DNA of 64,000 nucleotides. Source: Alphaproteobacteria bacterium. GTDB lineage: Bacteria; Pseudomonadota; Alphaproteobacteria; Bin95. This document shows, one piece after another, positions 24,321 to 32,499 of this stretch. Position 1 is the first letter of the stretch. Every line of letters starts with the position of its first letter. Made by a program: the position numbers and the translations under genes. The stretch lies in NCBI GenBank assembly GCA_020638555.1, contig JACKII010000006.1, positions 1-64,000 of the forward strand, given 5' to 3'. The notes under the pieces are model-generated. The model was given only the letters and a program-made list of their open reading frames with translations. It was not told the DNA's origin and did no database searches.

Positions 24321-25196
24321 TCATTGCGACCGGGGGCTGTTGCGGTAGCAATTGACGCGAACGGTATAGGACCGGGCCTCGGCGTCATCGGCCTTGGCCA
24401 TGCGAAACGGGACGCCGTGTGCGGAGAGAAAGCGTTGCAGCGCGCTTGTCGGGATCGCATAGGTTCGGTCGGGTGGCGTATCGTGGGAGCCGTTCCCGAA
24501 CGCCGTTGGCATACGGGTCGTGTCGTTGCGCGCAAACACCAGGCCGGCAACAGCGCCGGAGCGGTTCACCACCGGGCTGCCGCTCGCGCCGGGCATGACC
24601 GCGGCCGCAAGCACCATGATCCCGTCCGTTCCGCCCTGGCGTTGGTTGAGATAGCGGCCCTCGATGGTTTGGGGGCGGACCGGCGGCAGCCGGTAAACCG
24701 GAAAGCCGGTGATGGCGACCGGATGGCCGTTCGTCAGCCCCTGGGGCGCGAAGGCGGCGGTTTCCGTCGGCCGCTTGCCGGTGCGCAGCAGCCCCAGATC
24801 GTACATCCGGGACCGGGCGATCACTCGGGCGGGCACGGTGCGTCCATCCGGTTGCAGCACCGAAATCGCCCGACACGAATCGATCACATGGCGATTGGTG
24901 AGCACGTCGCCCCGGTCCGAAACGAAGATGCCGGAACCGATAATGGCGGGGTGCGGTTGCGGCGGCGCCGTGACCGCACGGCGGACATAGCGCGCCCGCT
25001 GCGCGCGCAATGCTGCGGCTTCGGCCGGGCCGACAACCCGGCCCCGGCAGTCCGCGGCCGCGGTTGGGCGCACCATCTGGCGGGCCGGATCGTAGCAATG
25101 GACCGAATCCCCGGAGCCGGCGCGCGACGCGGACGGCGCCGTCAGCGCGACGGCGGTTACGGCCAATGCGAGCAGGCCATAGGCTCGGGCGGTCAT
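24321..25196 (-). CDS. Secreted trypsin-like (S1) serine protease
   Basis: Protein of 291 residues with an N-terminal signal peptide (AYGLLALAVTAVALTAPSASRA). The catalytic triad is seen as His in VLTNRHVID, Asp in RMYDLGLL and Ser in MPGASGSPVVN, in the usual order for the DegP/S1C-S1B-like chymotrypsin fold. No PDZ domain follows; about 70 residues with two Cys form the tail. The start is the ATG at 25196, just after the stop of the DMT transporter gene. Processing of a periplasmic substrate is expected, and the target is unknown. Confidence 0.85.
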   Translation of the reverse strand: MTARAYGLLALAVTAVALTAPSASRAGSGDSVHCYDPARQMVRPTAAADCRGRVVGPAEAAALRAQRARYVRRAVTAPPQPHPAIIGSGIFVSDRGDVLTNRHVIDSCRAISVLQPDGRTVPARVIARSRMYDLGLLRTGKRPTETAAFAPQGLTNGHPVAITGFPVYRLPPVRPQTIEGRYLNQRQGGTDGIMVLAAAVMPGASGSPVVNRSGAVAGLVFARNDTTRMPTAFGNGSHDTPPDRTYAIPTSALQRFLSAHGVPFRMAKADDAEARSYTVRVNCYRNSPRSQ

Positions 25197-25198
25197 TC

Positions 25199-26062
25199 TC
25201 AATGCAGCCTTGCTTCCCGATGGGCGATGTAGACGCTGCTACCCGCGATGATCCCGGCGCCGACCCACACCCAGACGGTCGGAACCTGCGCAAACAGTAG
25301 ATAGGCGCCGAACGCGGTGAAGGGAAGGCGCAGAAAATCGAAGGGCTGCAACAGCGAGGCGTCGCCGGCCTTGAGCGCCTGGGTGATGCCGAAAATGTTG
25401 GCGATGGCCGACACCCCCAGCAGCGCCAGCCACAGCCATTGCTCGCCACTGGGCCATTGCCAGAAGAACAGGGCCGGGACCAGCGAGAAGGGCAGGGAGT
25501 AGAGCGACAGGTTCAGGGTCACCAGCCCGGGCGAATCGTGCCGGACCAATACCTTGCCCATCAACGTGACGGCGGCGAAGGTGATGGCCGCCACCAGCAC
25601 CACCAGGGCGCCCAACTGGAAGGCGTCCTCGCCGGGGCGCAGCATGATGAGGGTGCCGCAGAACCCGATGACGATCGCGCTCCAACGGCGCCAGCCGACC
25701 GTTTCGCCCAGGAACAGGATGGCGCCCACGGTCGTGAACAGCGGCGTCGTGAAGCTGAGCGCGGTCGCCTCGGCCACCGGCAGCAGGATGGCGCCGGCAA
25801 ACAGGGTGACCGACGACAGGGCCATGATCACGGCGCGCAGGCTGTAGGCGCGCCAGCGCGCCGCGCCCAGGCGTGTGCGCCAATAGCGGGGGATCAGCGG
25901 CACGAAGATCAGGACGGTCATGGCATTGCGCCAGAACGCTATGACGAACACGTCCATGCCCTGGTCGGAGAGGTGGCGAACCGTGTTCAGCATCACCGCA
26001 AAGCCGATGGCGGTGACGGTCATCCAGAAGCCGACGCGCAGGACCGGTGGCCAGTTGCTCAC
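25199..26062 (-). CDS. DMT superfamily (EamA) transporter
   Basis: Inner-membrane protein of about 287 residues with ten predicted helices in two EamA repeats. Repeat 1 has FVIAFWRNAMTVLIFVPL and LPVAEATALSFTTPLF; repeat 2 has SALVPALFFW-like and ALKAGDASLLQPFDFLRLPF, both with the typical small-residue motifs. It should export small metabolites or amino acids; the substrate is unknown. I prefer the GTG at 26062 (GGAG 6 nt upstream) over the TTG at 26095. An ATG at 26023 is also possible. It precedes the protease gene on the same strand with almost no gap. Confidence 0.82.
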   Translation of the reverse strand: MSNWPPVLRVGFWMTVTAIGFAVMLNTVRHLSDQGMDVFVIAFWRNAMTVLIFVPLIPRYWRTRLGAARWRAYSLRAVIMALSSVTLFAGAILLPVAEATALSFTTPLFTTVGAILFLGETVGWRRWSAIVIGFCGTLIMLRPGEDAFQLGALVVLVAAITFAAVTLMGKVLVRHDSPGLVTLNLSLYSLPFSLVPALFFWQWPSGEQWLWLALLGVSAIANIFGITQALKAGDASLLQPFDFLRLPFTAFGAYLLFAQVPTVWVWVGAGIIAGSSVYIAHREARLH

Positions 26063-26146
26063 GCGGAACTCCAGCAATGGAGGGGGAGAACGCAAAAGGG
26101 GAGCGGCGAACCGCTCCCCGAAGTCCGTAGCATACCGTTGGAATGG

Positions 26147-27109
26147 TTACCACATGGCGACCGGGTTGATGAGCATCTGCACGGCCCCTTTCAGCCGGGC
26201 CTGGCCCAGGACGAACATGAACTCGTTCACGCCCATTTTCGCGAGCGGGCCGGTGTTCATCGTCTCCAGGATGAAGATGCCGTTTTCCTTCAGGAAGGTG
26301 ACGTGGCCATAGAAGATCTTGTCGCCCTCTTTCGGCGGAACGGCTTCGACACCCCAGGTGTCCGCACCGACCGCGACCGGCTTGAACTTGGCGAGATAGG
26401 CCGCGGCGGCATTGCTGAGACCGGGCTCGCCCGACGCCCACGCCTTCGGTTCGGCGTTCAGCTTGGCGTCGGTCCAGCCGGTGTGCAGCAGGATAATGTC
26501 GCCCTCGTGGAATGCGACGCCCTGCTCCTTGGCGGCGGCCTCGATGTCCTCGGCCTCGATCGGCTGGCCGGATTTGAGCGTGTCGACGCTGAAATGCTTG
26601 GCCATGTCGACCAGCACGCCGCGGCCGACGATTGGCGGGACCGTATGAATGCCCAGCTTTTTCAGCCCGGTGATGGCGGAAATATCCTTGCCGGAATTGC
26701 AATTGTAGAACATGCCGGCTTCGCCCAGATGGCCCAGACCGTCAATCTGCGGACCGATGCCGAGCCAGGCTTCCACCAGGTCGTCGTTGTAGCTCGAATT
26801 CCAGCCGAAATCCTTGGTCAGTTCGCGGCCGAACTGTTGGCCGGGCTGCACCACTTGCAGCATCATCCCGCGCGGCGGAAAGGCGGGCATGTTCGGGTCG
26901 ATGACGATGCCGAGCGGATGGGTCTTGCCCTCCTTGACCAGCCTGCTGGCGGCCAGCACCCGCTCGGGCGTGATCAGATTGGCGGCGCCGATTTCGTCGT
27001 CGGCCCCATAGGGAGAATGCATGCATTTGTCTGCGTGCGCCGGCAGGGCCGTCAGAAACGCGCCGGTGGCGGCAATCGCCGCCCATTTGGCAAGTTGCAA
27101 GGATTTCAT
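26147..27109 (-). CDS. Periplasmic cyclase-family hydrolase (kynurenine formamidase-like)
   Basis: Protein of 320 residues with a signal peptide (LAKWAAIAATGAFLTALPAHA) and a putative cyclase domain (PF04199 type). The metal-binding HxGTHxDxPxH motif of the family is only partly kept: IDGLGHLG retains a D and an H, and later HTVPPIVGRGVLVDMAKH and ILLHTGW follow. Such proteins hydrolyse amides or lactones; the specific reaction here is unknown. GGAGG lies 8 nt before the ATG. It is divergent from a TRAP transporter, so it may act in the periplasm on the same compound that the TRAP system imports. Confidence 0.8.
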   Translation of the reverse strand: MKSLQLAKWAAIAATGAFLTALPAHADKCMHSPYGADDEIGAANLITPERVLAASRLVKEGKTHPLGIVIDPNMPAFPPRGMMLQVVQPGQQFGRELTKDFGWNSSYNDDLVEAWLGIGPQIDGLGHLGEAGMFYNCNSGKDISAITGLKKLGIHTVPPIVGRGVLVDMAKHFSVDTLKSGQPIEAEDIEAAAKEQGVAFHEGDIILLHTGWTDAKLNAEPKAWASGEPGLSNAAAAYLAKFKPVAVGADTWGVEAVPPKEGDKIFYGHVTFLKENGIFILETMNTGPLAKMGVNEFMFVLGQARLKGAVQMLINPVAMW

Positions 27110-27359
27110 GGGGTTCCTCCAAAATGTTTTGATGATTGATGCGTCGTCCCAGTCCACACCGGTACGATACGGGGCCTGCGACCGTTTGGCTATGGCGGGG
27201 TTGTGACGAGAATGCGGCGAGTTCCGGTCGGCCTTTTCCGCCTCGTGGAACGTCATCCCGTTTGACATCCGGCGGCGTCTGTCGTTGATAGCGCGCGGTA
27301 CGGCCTGCCTCCGCCTCGACGCGGAAGCATCTGTAACGAGAAACTTGGGAGATGTGACT

Positions 27360-28493
27360 ATGCGAGACGTTTTCGCACGCTCCGCCCGCCTGATGGCGGC
27401 TGCGGGCTTTGCAGCATTATCCGCCTTTGCGGTGCAACCGGCCAACGCGGTCGACCCGGTGAATATTCGCCTGGCGTCCGACCATAACGGCCCGCCGCAC
27501 CCGGCCGCCCTGGCCGAGGAATTCTTCAAGCAGCGGGTCGAGGAAGCGATTCCGGGCAGCACCGTGCGCCTCTATTTCGCCTCGTCGCTGTACAAGGTGC
27601 CGGCGGCCGTCGAAGCTATGACCAATGGCGACCTGGAAATGACCTGGGGTCAGTTCGGCAAGACCGCCCAGGTCGACCCCTATATGAGCGTCGTCGTCGG
27701 CCCGATGCTGCTGACCACCCCCGGTGCGATCGGCAAGTTCGACACGACCGAAACCTTCAAAATGCTTCAAGGCCGGTTCGAGAAGCTGCACGGCGTGAAG
27801 ATTTTCGGTTCCGGTGACCTCAGCTATTATATGGGCGCCGGCTCCGGCTCGCGTCTGCTGAAGCCGGCCGACTTCGCCGGCAAGAAGATCCGGTCCATGG
27901 GCCCGGCCGAGAACGCGGCCCTGTCGGCCTGGGGCGCGAGCCCGACGACGATGGCGTTCGGCGACGTGCCGCCGGCGCTGCAAACCGGCGTCATCGACGG
28001 CCTGCTGACCAGCCTGGGCGGTTTCCGCTCCACCCGCGATCAGGCGCCGTATTTCACGGTGGCCGGCATCAACGGCATTGTCGGCGACTATTACTGGATC
28101 GGCGCGTCCGAGATCTGGTGGAAGTCGCTGAACCAGGATCAGCGCGATATGCTGCAAAAGATCATCGTCGACGAGGTGCTGCCGTTCCAGCGCAAGGCCA
28201 ACTGGTGCAACGACAAGCTGCTGCTTGACCAGTACGGCACCGACGATCCGTCCAAGCCCGGCATCTATGTCATGAAGGCGGAAGAGTCCGCGGTTCTGGC
28301 CGACAAGCTGGGCGACGCCACGCAGAAGTGGATCAAGTCGAACACGCCGTCGGGTGCGCACGAGTGGGTCGACACGTTCGTCCGGGAAGCCAAGGCCCTG
28401 ACCAAGGCCAACCCGATGGGCTCGGACTGGCTGGAAAAAACGGACTGCGCCGAGTTGCAGCCGTGGTTCGACAAGTACACCAAGAAGAAGTAA
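27360..28493 (+). CDS. dctP: TRAP transporter substrate-binding protein (DctP family)
   Basis: Periplasmic binding protein of 377 residues of the DctP family. A signal peptide (LMAAAGFAALSAFAVQPANA) is followed by the mature start VDPVNIRLASDHNGPPHP. The family helix GKKIRSMGPAENAALSAWGASPTTMAFGDVPPALQTGVIDG carries the conserved Arg that binds a substrate carboxylate. The start is the ATG at 27360 with GGGAG upstream. DctQ and DctM follow, and a hairpin lies between dctP and dctQ, consistent with more binding protein than permease. The ligand is likely a carboxylate, not further defined. Confidence 0.92.
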   Translation: MRDVFARSARLMAAAGFAALSAFAVQPANAVDPVNIRLASDHNGPPHPAALAEEFFKQRVEEAIPGSTVRLYFASSLYKVPAAVEAMTNGDLEMTWGQFGKTAQVDPYMSVVVGPMLLTTPGAIGKFDTTETFKMLQGRFEKLHGVKIFGSGDLSYYMGAGSGSRLLKPADFAGKKIRSMGPAENAALSAWGASPTTMAFGDVPPALQTGVIDGLLTSLGGFRSTRDQAPYFTVAGINGIVGDYYWIGASEIWWKSLNQDQRDMLQKIIVDEVLPFQRKANWCNDKLLLDQYGTDDPSKPGIYVMKAEESAVLADKLGDATQKWIKSNTPSGAHEWVDTFVREAKALTKANPMGSDWLEKTDCAELQPWFDKYTKKK

Positions 28494-28517
28494 GCACCCG
28501 GTTTCATCGGGCTTACC

Positions 28518-28548
28518 GGCCAGTGCCTTTCGGGGCGCTGGCCCTTTT
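28518..28548 (+). terminator. Hairpin after dctP, likely partial terminator
   Basis: A 10 bp stem (GGCCAGTGCC with GGCGCTGGCC, one G-U pair) followed by CTTTTGGCATTTTC lies 25 nt after the dctP stop and 84 nt before dctQ. It can act as a leaky terminator or mRNA stabiliser giving more binding protein than permease. Confidence 0.65.
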
Positions 28549-28630
28549 GGCATTTTCCCATCAACGTCTGCCGCAGTCCTTGTCTACCGCAAGGGCTGCG
28601 CGCGGCTATATTGGATAAGCGTGATCGGCT

Positions 28631-29188
28631 ATGGAGACGGCTCTAGACCGCACCTATCGCGTCTATCGCTTCTTTCTCGACAATTTCGTCGGATACGGCG
28701 CGGCCATCATTATGCTGGCCAGCGTTCTGCTGGCGATTTTCGAGATCATCCGGCGATACATTTTCGGAATGGTGTTCGATTGGGGACAGGATGCCGTGAC
28801 CTATTTCACGGTCGGGTCCATCTATCTGTACTTCGCGGTCACCCAGGCCCGGCGGTCGCATCTGGCCGTCAGTGCGCTCATGGATGTCTGCAAGACCAAG
28901 GGGTTGCAGACCGTGGTGCTGTGGGTGCGGCTGTTCGTGACCACGGCCTCGATGACGCTGTACACCGCCATCTTTTATTGGGGCTGGTCGACCGTCGGCC
29001 GCAACATGATGCTGGAGCGCACGACCCAAAGCATGGTGCTGCAGATCTGGCCGTTCCAGGCGATCCTGATCGCCGGCTTCGTGTTGCTGGCGGTCACCTG
29101 CCTGTTCCAGTTCTACCAGGACCTGCAAGCGGTGCGCGGCAAGACGGTCTTTGCCTGGGCCCCGGCCGAAGAAGGCCTTGAAATCTAA
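28631..29188 (+). CDS. dctQ: TRAP transporter small permease subunit (DctQ family)
   Basis: Inner-membrane protein of 185 residues with four helices (NFVGYGAAIIMLASVLLAIFEII, YFTVGSIYLYFAVTQ, LWVRLFVTTASMTLYTAIFYWGW, FQAILIAGFVLLAVTCLFQF), the DctQ layout. The helix-1 end RRYIFG and the R-HL-VS motif after helix 2 (RRSHLAVSALMD) are typical. It pairs with the large permease downstream (57 nt gap). Confidence 0.9.
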   Translation: METALDRTYRVYRFFLDNFVGYGAAIIMLASVLLAIFEIIRRYIFGMVFDWGQDAVTYFTVGSIYLYFAVTQARRSHLAVSALMDVCKTKGLQTVVLWVRLFVTTASMTLYTAIFYWGWSTVGRNMMLERTTQSMVLQIWPFQAILIAGFVLLAVTCLFQFYQDLQAVRGKTVFAWAPAEEGLEI

Positions 29189-29245
29189 TCCGCTGCGGCG
29201 GACGGCCCGCACGCGGGCCCCATTTCCGGAAGGATCGAGCGCACT

Positions 29246-30532
29246 ATGGGCTTCCTTGGGCTTTCGATGACCGCATTGCTGGCGCTGGGCGCGCCGATCG
29301 GCGTCGCCCTGATGGGCGCGGCCGTGCTGGTCATCATGAACGATCAGATGATGTCGATGGGCACGGTGTTCCGCGCCTTTTTCGACTTCACCAACAGCTA
29401 TACGCTGATGGCGATCCCGTTTTTCATCTATGCCGGCTTCCTGATGGAGAAGACCGGCCTGATTTCCGGCCTGTTCCGCTTTGCCGATGCGGCGGTGGGC
29501 TGGCTGCCGGGCGGCTTTGCCTATGCCACGCTGCTGGCGGCGGTGCTGTTCGGCGCCATCAGCGGCTCGTCCACCGCCATGTCGGCGGCCATGGGCGTGA
29601 TCGCCTATCCGGAGATGATCCGCCGCGGCTATCCGAAATGGATGTCGGCCGGCGTTATCGCCTGCGGCGGCGGTATCGCGTTGCTGATTCCCCCATCGAT
29701 CACGCTGATCCTCTATGGCGTCCTGACCGAGGAGAACATCGTCGCCCTGTTCTTCGCGGGCGTGACACCCGGGATCATGCTGGCGATCAGCGACGCGATC
29801 ATCATCGTCGGCGTGGCCTGGTATCTGAAACTGCCGTCGGGCACGTTCAGCGTTCGGGAGTTGGTGCGCGCGGCCTGGGGCGCCTGGCCGGCCCTGATGA
29901 TGCCGGTGGTGATCCTCGGCGGTCTCTATGGCGGCGTCTTCACGCCGACCGAGGCCGGTGCGGCGGCCTGCGGCTATGCCCTGCTCTATGGCCTGATCGC
30001 CAAGCGCGGCGCCTTCCTGAAGGAGCTGTTGCCCTGCACGCAACGGGCGGTGAACCTGACCGCGGTCGTGTTCTTCCTGGTCGGCTGCGTCGGCGTGTTC
30101 CAATTCCTGCTGGCGAACAAGGGCTGGCCGCAGGATATGGCCGCCTGGGTCGGCAGTTTCGGCCTGTCGCCGTTCATGTTCCTGGTGCTGCTGCTGGCGG
30201 TGCTGCTGTTCCTGTCCATGTTCCTGACCGGTGTGGCCATGCTGGTGCTGACCGTGCCGATCATCCTGCCAATCGCGCTGTCGCTGGGGATCGATCCGAT
30301 CCACCTCGGCATTCTGTTCGCGCTGGCGGTGGAGATGGGGGGCGTGATCCCGCCGGTGGGTCTGAACCTGTTTGCGGTCAGCGGCACGACCGGCGTTCCG
30401 CTCACACAGGTGATGAAGGGCGCGATTCCGTTCCTGATCACGGACGGTTTCGTGCTGATCCTGATCCTGTTCTACCCGGATCTGGCGCTCTGGCTGCCCG
30501 ATCTGGCGGTTCAGAACGTGTTCGGCCATTAG
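29246..30532 (+). CDS. dctM: TRAP transporter large permease subunit (DctM family)
   Basis: Inner-membrane protein of 428 residues with about twelve helices. The DctM signatures are GAISGSSTAMSAAMGVIAYPEM and CGGGIALLIPPSITLILYGV in the first half, and the matching hairpin GVIPPVGLNLFAVSG in the second half. It uses the sodium gradient to carry substrate handed over by DctP. It is the last gene of the TRAP operon and ends 22 nt before a strong bidirectional terminator. Confidence 0.93.
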   Translation: MGFLGLSMTALLALGAPIGVALMGAAVLVIMNDQMMSMGTVFRAFFDFTNSYTLMAIPFFIYAGFLMEKTGLISGLFRFADAAVGWLPGGFAYATLLAAVLFGAISGSSTAMSAAMGVIAYPEMIRRGYPKWMSAGVIACGGGIALLIPPSITLILYGVLTEENIVALFFAGVTPGIMLAISDAIIIVGVAWYLKLPSGTFSVRELVRAAWGAWPALMMPVVILGGLYGGVFTPTEAGAAACGYALLYGLIAKRGAFLKELLPCTQRAVNLTAVVFFLVGCVGVFQFLLANKGWPQDMAAWVGSFGLSPFMFLVLLLAVLLFLSMFLTGVAMLVLTVPIILPIALSLGIDPIHLGILFALAVEMGGVIPPVGLNLFAVSGTTGVPLTQVMKGAIPFLITDGFVLILILFYPDLALWLPDLAVQNVFGH

Positions 30533-30553
30533 GGCTGGCGGCCCGCCGAAAAC

Positions 30554-30589
30554 AAAACCCCGGGAGTTCGAACTCCCGGGGTTTTTTTG
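30554..30589. terminator. Strong bidirectional intrinsic terminator between dctM and the helicase
   Basis: A perfect 15 bp stem (AAAACCCCGGGAGTT and its complement) with a 2 nt CG loop. Seven T follow on the plus strand, and TTTTGTTTT follows on the minus strand. It serves both the TRAP operon and the convergent DEAD-box helicase gene. Confidence 0.93.
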
Positions 30590-30652
30590 TGCTGTGAGGC
30601 AGAGGACGGTGGAGGCGGCCCATTCGGGACCGCCCGCCGAACGTCGCGCCGA

Positions 30653-32164
30653 TCAGGCGGCGTTCGAGCCGCCCAGCATGCGCGTCAGGCCGCTGCGGTC
30701 CTGGTCCTGCCGGCGGTCGCCGCTGCGCTGCTTCCGTCCGCCCGGCTTGCCGTTGGGCTTGCCGCCGGGCTTGCCGGAGCGCGGGCGCTGGCCGGCATTT
30801 TCACCCGAAAAGCGCTTGGGCTTGCGGCCGTCCGCCTGGCCCTCGGGCCGTTCGGATGCGGCCGCCTTGCCCGGCCGTCCGGCCGGTTTGGCCGACGGCT
30901 TGGCCGCGCCATTTGGCTTGCGCCGGGGGCGCCGCGGCGCACGCCGGGCCTCGCCATCGTCGTCGGCAAAGCGGCGGGTGGTGTTTGCCTCCGCATTGGC
31001 CGGCTCGAACCGCTTCGGCTGGTCGGGCACGTCCGCCGCCTCCGGGGCGTCGACGACCCGGAGACTCTTGCCGGTCAGCTTCTCGATATCGCGCAGCAGG
31101 CGGCGCTCGTCATGGGCGCAGAGCGAGATCGCCTGGCCGCTCTTGCCGGCGCGCGCGGTGCGGCCGATGCGGTGCACATAGGCTTCCGGCACCATCGGCA
31201 GGTCGAAATTCACCACATGCGAGATGTCGTCGATATCGATGCCGCGGGCGGCGATGTCGGTCGCGATCAGCACCTGGGTCCTGCCCTTGCGGAAGGCGTC
31301 GAGCGTGCGCTGGCGCTGGCCCTGGCTCTTGTTGCCGTGCAGCGCATCCGCGGAGATGCCGGCGCCGGCGACGGTCTTGGCCACCCGGTCCGCGCCCCGC
31401 TTGGTGCGGGTGAAGACGATGGCGCGTTCCACGTCGCCCTCGCGCAGCAGGCTGACCAGCACGCCGCGCTTGGCGCCGCCGTCCAGGTGCATCACCCGCT
31501 GGTCGATGGTGTCGATCGGCTTCGAGGCCGGGGCGACCGAGACTTCCAGCGGATCGCGCATGAAGTCGTTGGCGAGCGTGCGGATTTCCTTGGGCATGGT
31601 GGCGGAGAACAGCAGCGTCTGCCGCTCGGCGCTTACCTTGGCCATGATCTGACGGATGGCGGGGATGAAGCCCATGTCCAGCATCTGGTCGGCCTCGTCC
31701 AGCACCACCTGGCGTACCATGGTCAGGCTGACGACGCGGGCGTTCATGTGGTCCAGCAGCCGGCCCGGCGTGGCGACGATGATGTCGACGCCGCGGGCGA
31801 GCTTCGCCGCCTGGGTGCGCGGGTTGGCGCCGCCGATCACCACCGCATGGGTCACGCGCATATGGCGGCTGTAGTTGCGAATGCTGTCGCCGATCTGCTC
31901 CGCCAGTTCGCGGGTGGGCACGACGATGAGGGCGTGGGCGGTCTTTTCCGCCGGGCGCCGGTTTTCTTCGGCGAGGCGATGCAGGATCGGCAGCACAAAG
32001 GCCGCGGTCTTGCCGGTGCCGGTCTGGGCGATGCCCACGAGGTCGCGGCCGGTGAGAACCGCCGGAATGCCCTGGGCCTGGATCGGAGTCGGGTGGGAAT
32101 AGCCTTCGGCAGCAACCGCACGAAGGATCGGCTCGGCAAGGCCGAGATCGTCAAAAGTGGTCAA
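30653..32164 (-). CDS. DEAD-box ATP-dependent RNA helicase, RhlE-like
   Basis: Protein of 503 residues that unwinds RNA. Domain 1 has the Q motif (FDDLGL...PTPIQAQ), Walker A AQTGTGKT, PTRELA, DEADQMLDMGF and SAT. Domain 2 has the IVFTRTK strand, ATDIAARGID and HRIGRTARAG. Residues 375-503 form a basic, Lys/Arg/Gly/Pro-rich low-complexity tail typical of RhlE-type proteins acting in ribosome assembly or cold adaptation. The start is a TTG at 32164, which gives the usual M-TTFDDLGL beginning; no better start is in frame. A promoter-like sequence lies about 190 nt upstream, giving a long leader. Confidence 0.92.
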   Translation of the reverse strand: MTTFDDLGLAEPILRAVAAEGYSHPTPIQAQGIPAVLTGRDLVGIAQTGTGKTAAFVLPILHRLAEENRRPAEKTAHALIVVPTRELAEQIGDSIRNYSRHMRVTHAVVIGGANPRTQAAKLARGVDIIVATPGRLLDHMNARVVSLTMVRQVVLDEADQMLDMGFIPAIRQIMAKVSAERQTLLFSATMPKEIRTLANDFMRDPLEVSVAPASKPIDTIDQRVMHLDGGAKRGVLVSLLREGDVERAIVFTRTKRGADRVAKTVAGAGISADALHGNKSQGQRQRTLDAFRKGRTQVLIATDIAARGIDIDDISHVVNFDLPMVPEAYVHRIGRTARAGKSGQAISLCAHDERRLLRDIEKLTGKSLRVVDAPEAADVPDQPKRFEPANAEANTTRRFADDDGEARRAPRRPRRKPNGAAKPSAKPAGRPGKAAASERPEGQADGRKPKRFSGENAGQRPRSGKPGGKPNGKPGGRKQRSGDRRQDQDRSGLTRMLGGSNAA

Positions 32165-32499
32165 AAATCAGTCTTTCGAGGGGCGGCCGGTCGAAATGGA
32201 CGGCGGGCCCTGGTCTTGGAATCGGGTGCTTGCGTAGCCCGGCACCCGGGGTCGTCCGTGGATCCGATGCGCGGTCTTGAAATGCATTTGAGCCATGGGC
32301 CGGGTTCGGCAGCGGCTCTTGCAAATATCAGCGTCACGGTCTACGCGCGGAGAACTCCGGCTTATAAAAGGATTTGGCGAAGAATTACAAGAACGCAAGG
32401 CTGCGGCGGAACCGCCGGGTATCCGCGCTTTGACGCCAACGGCCGGGCGCTCTAGCTTCTGCACTGTGTCTTTCCCGTCCGCCAGGAACCCGCCGCCCC
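32165..32499. other. Intergenic region between the DEAD-box helicase and glpK
   Basis: No gene is supported in these 335 nt. They hold the long leader and candidate promoter of the helicase on the minus strand. For glpK I see only AGGA about 12 nt before its GTG and no clear promoter. The short open frames crossing the stretch have no recognisable content. Confidence 0.5.
32361..32390 (-). promoter_or_regulatory. Candidate promoter of the DEAD-box helicase
   Basis: Minus-strand TTGTAA (32385-32390) and TATAAG (32361-32366) with an 18 nt spacer lie in a short AT-rich patch. Transcription would start near 32353, giving a 5' leader of about 190 nt before the TTG start codon, long enough to hold a cold-responsive structure. 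Confidence 0.5.
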
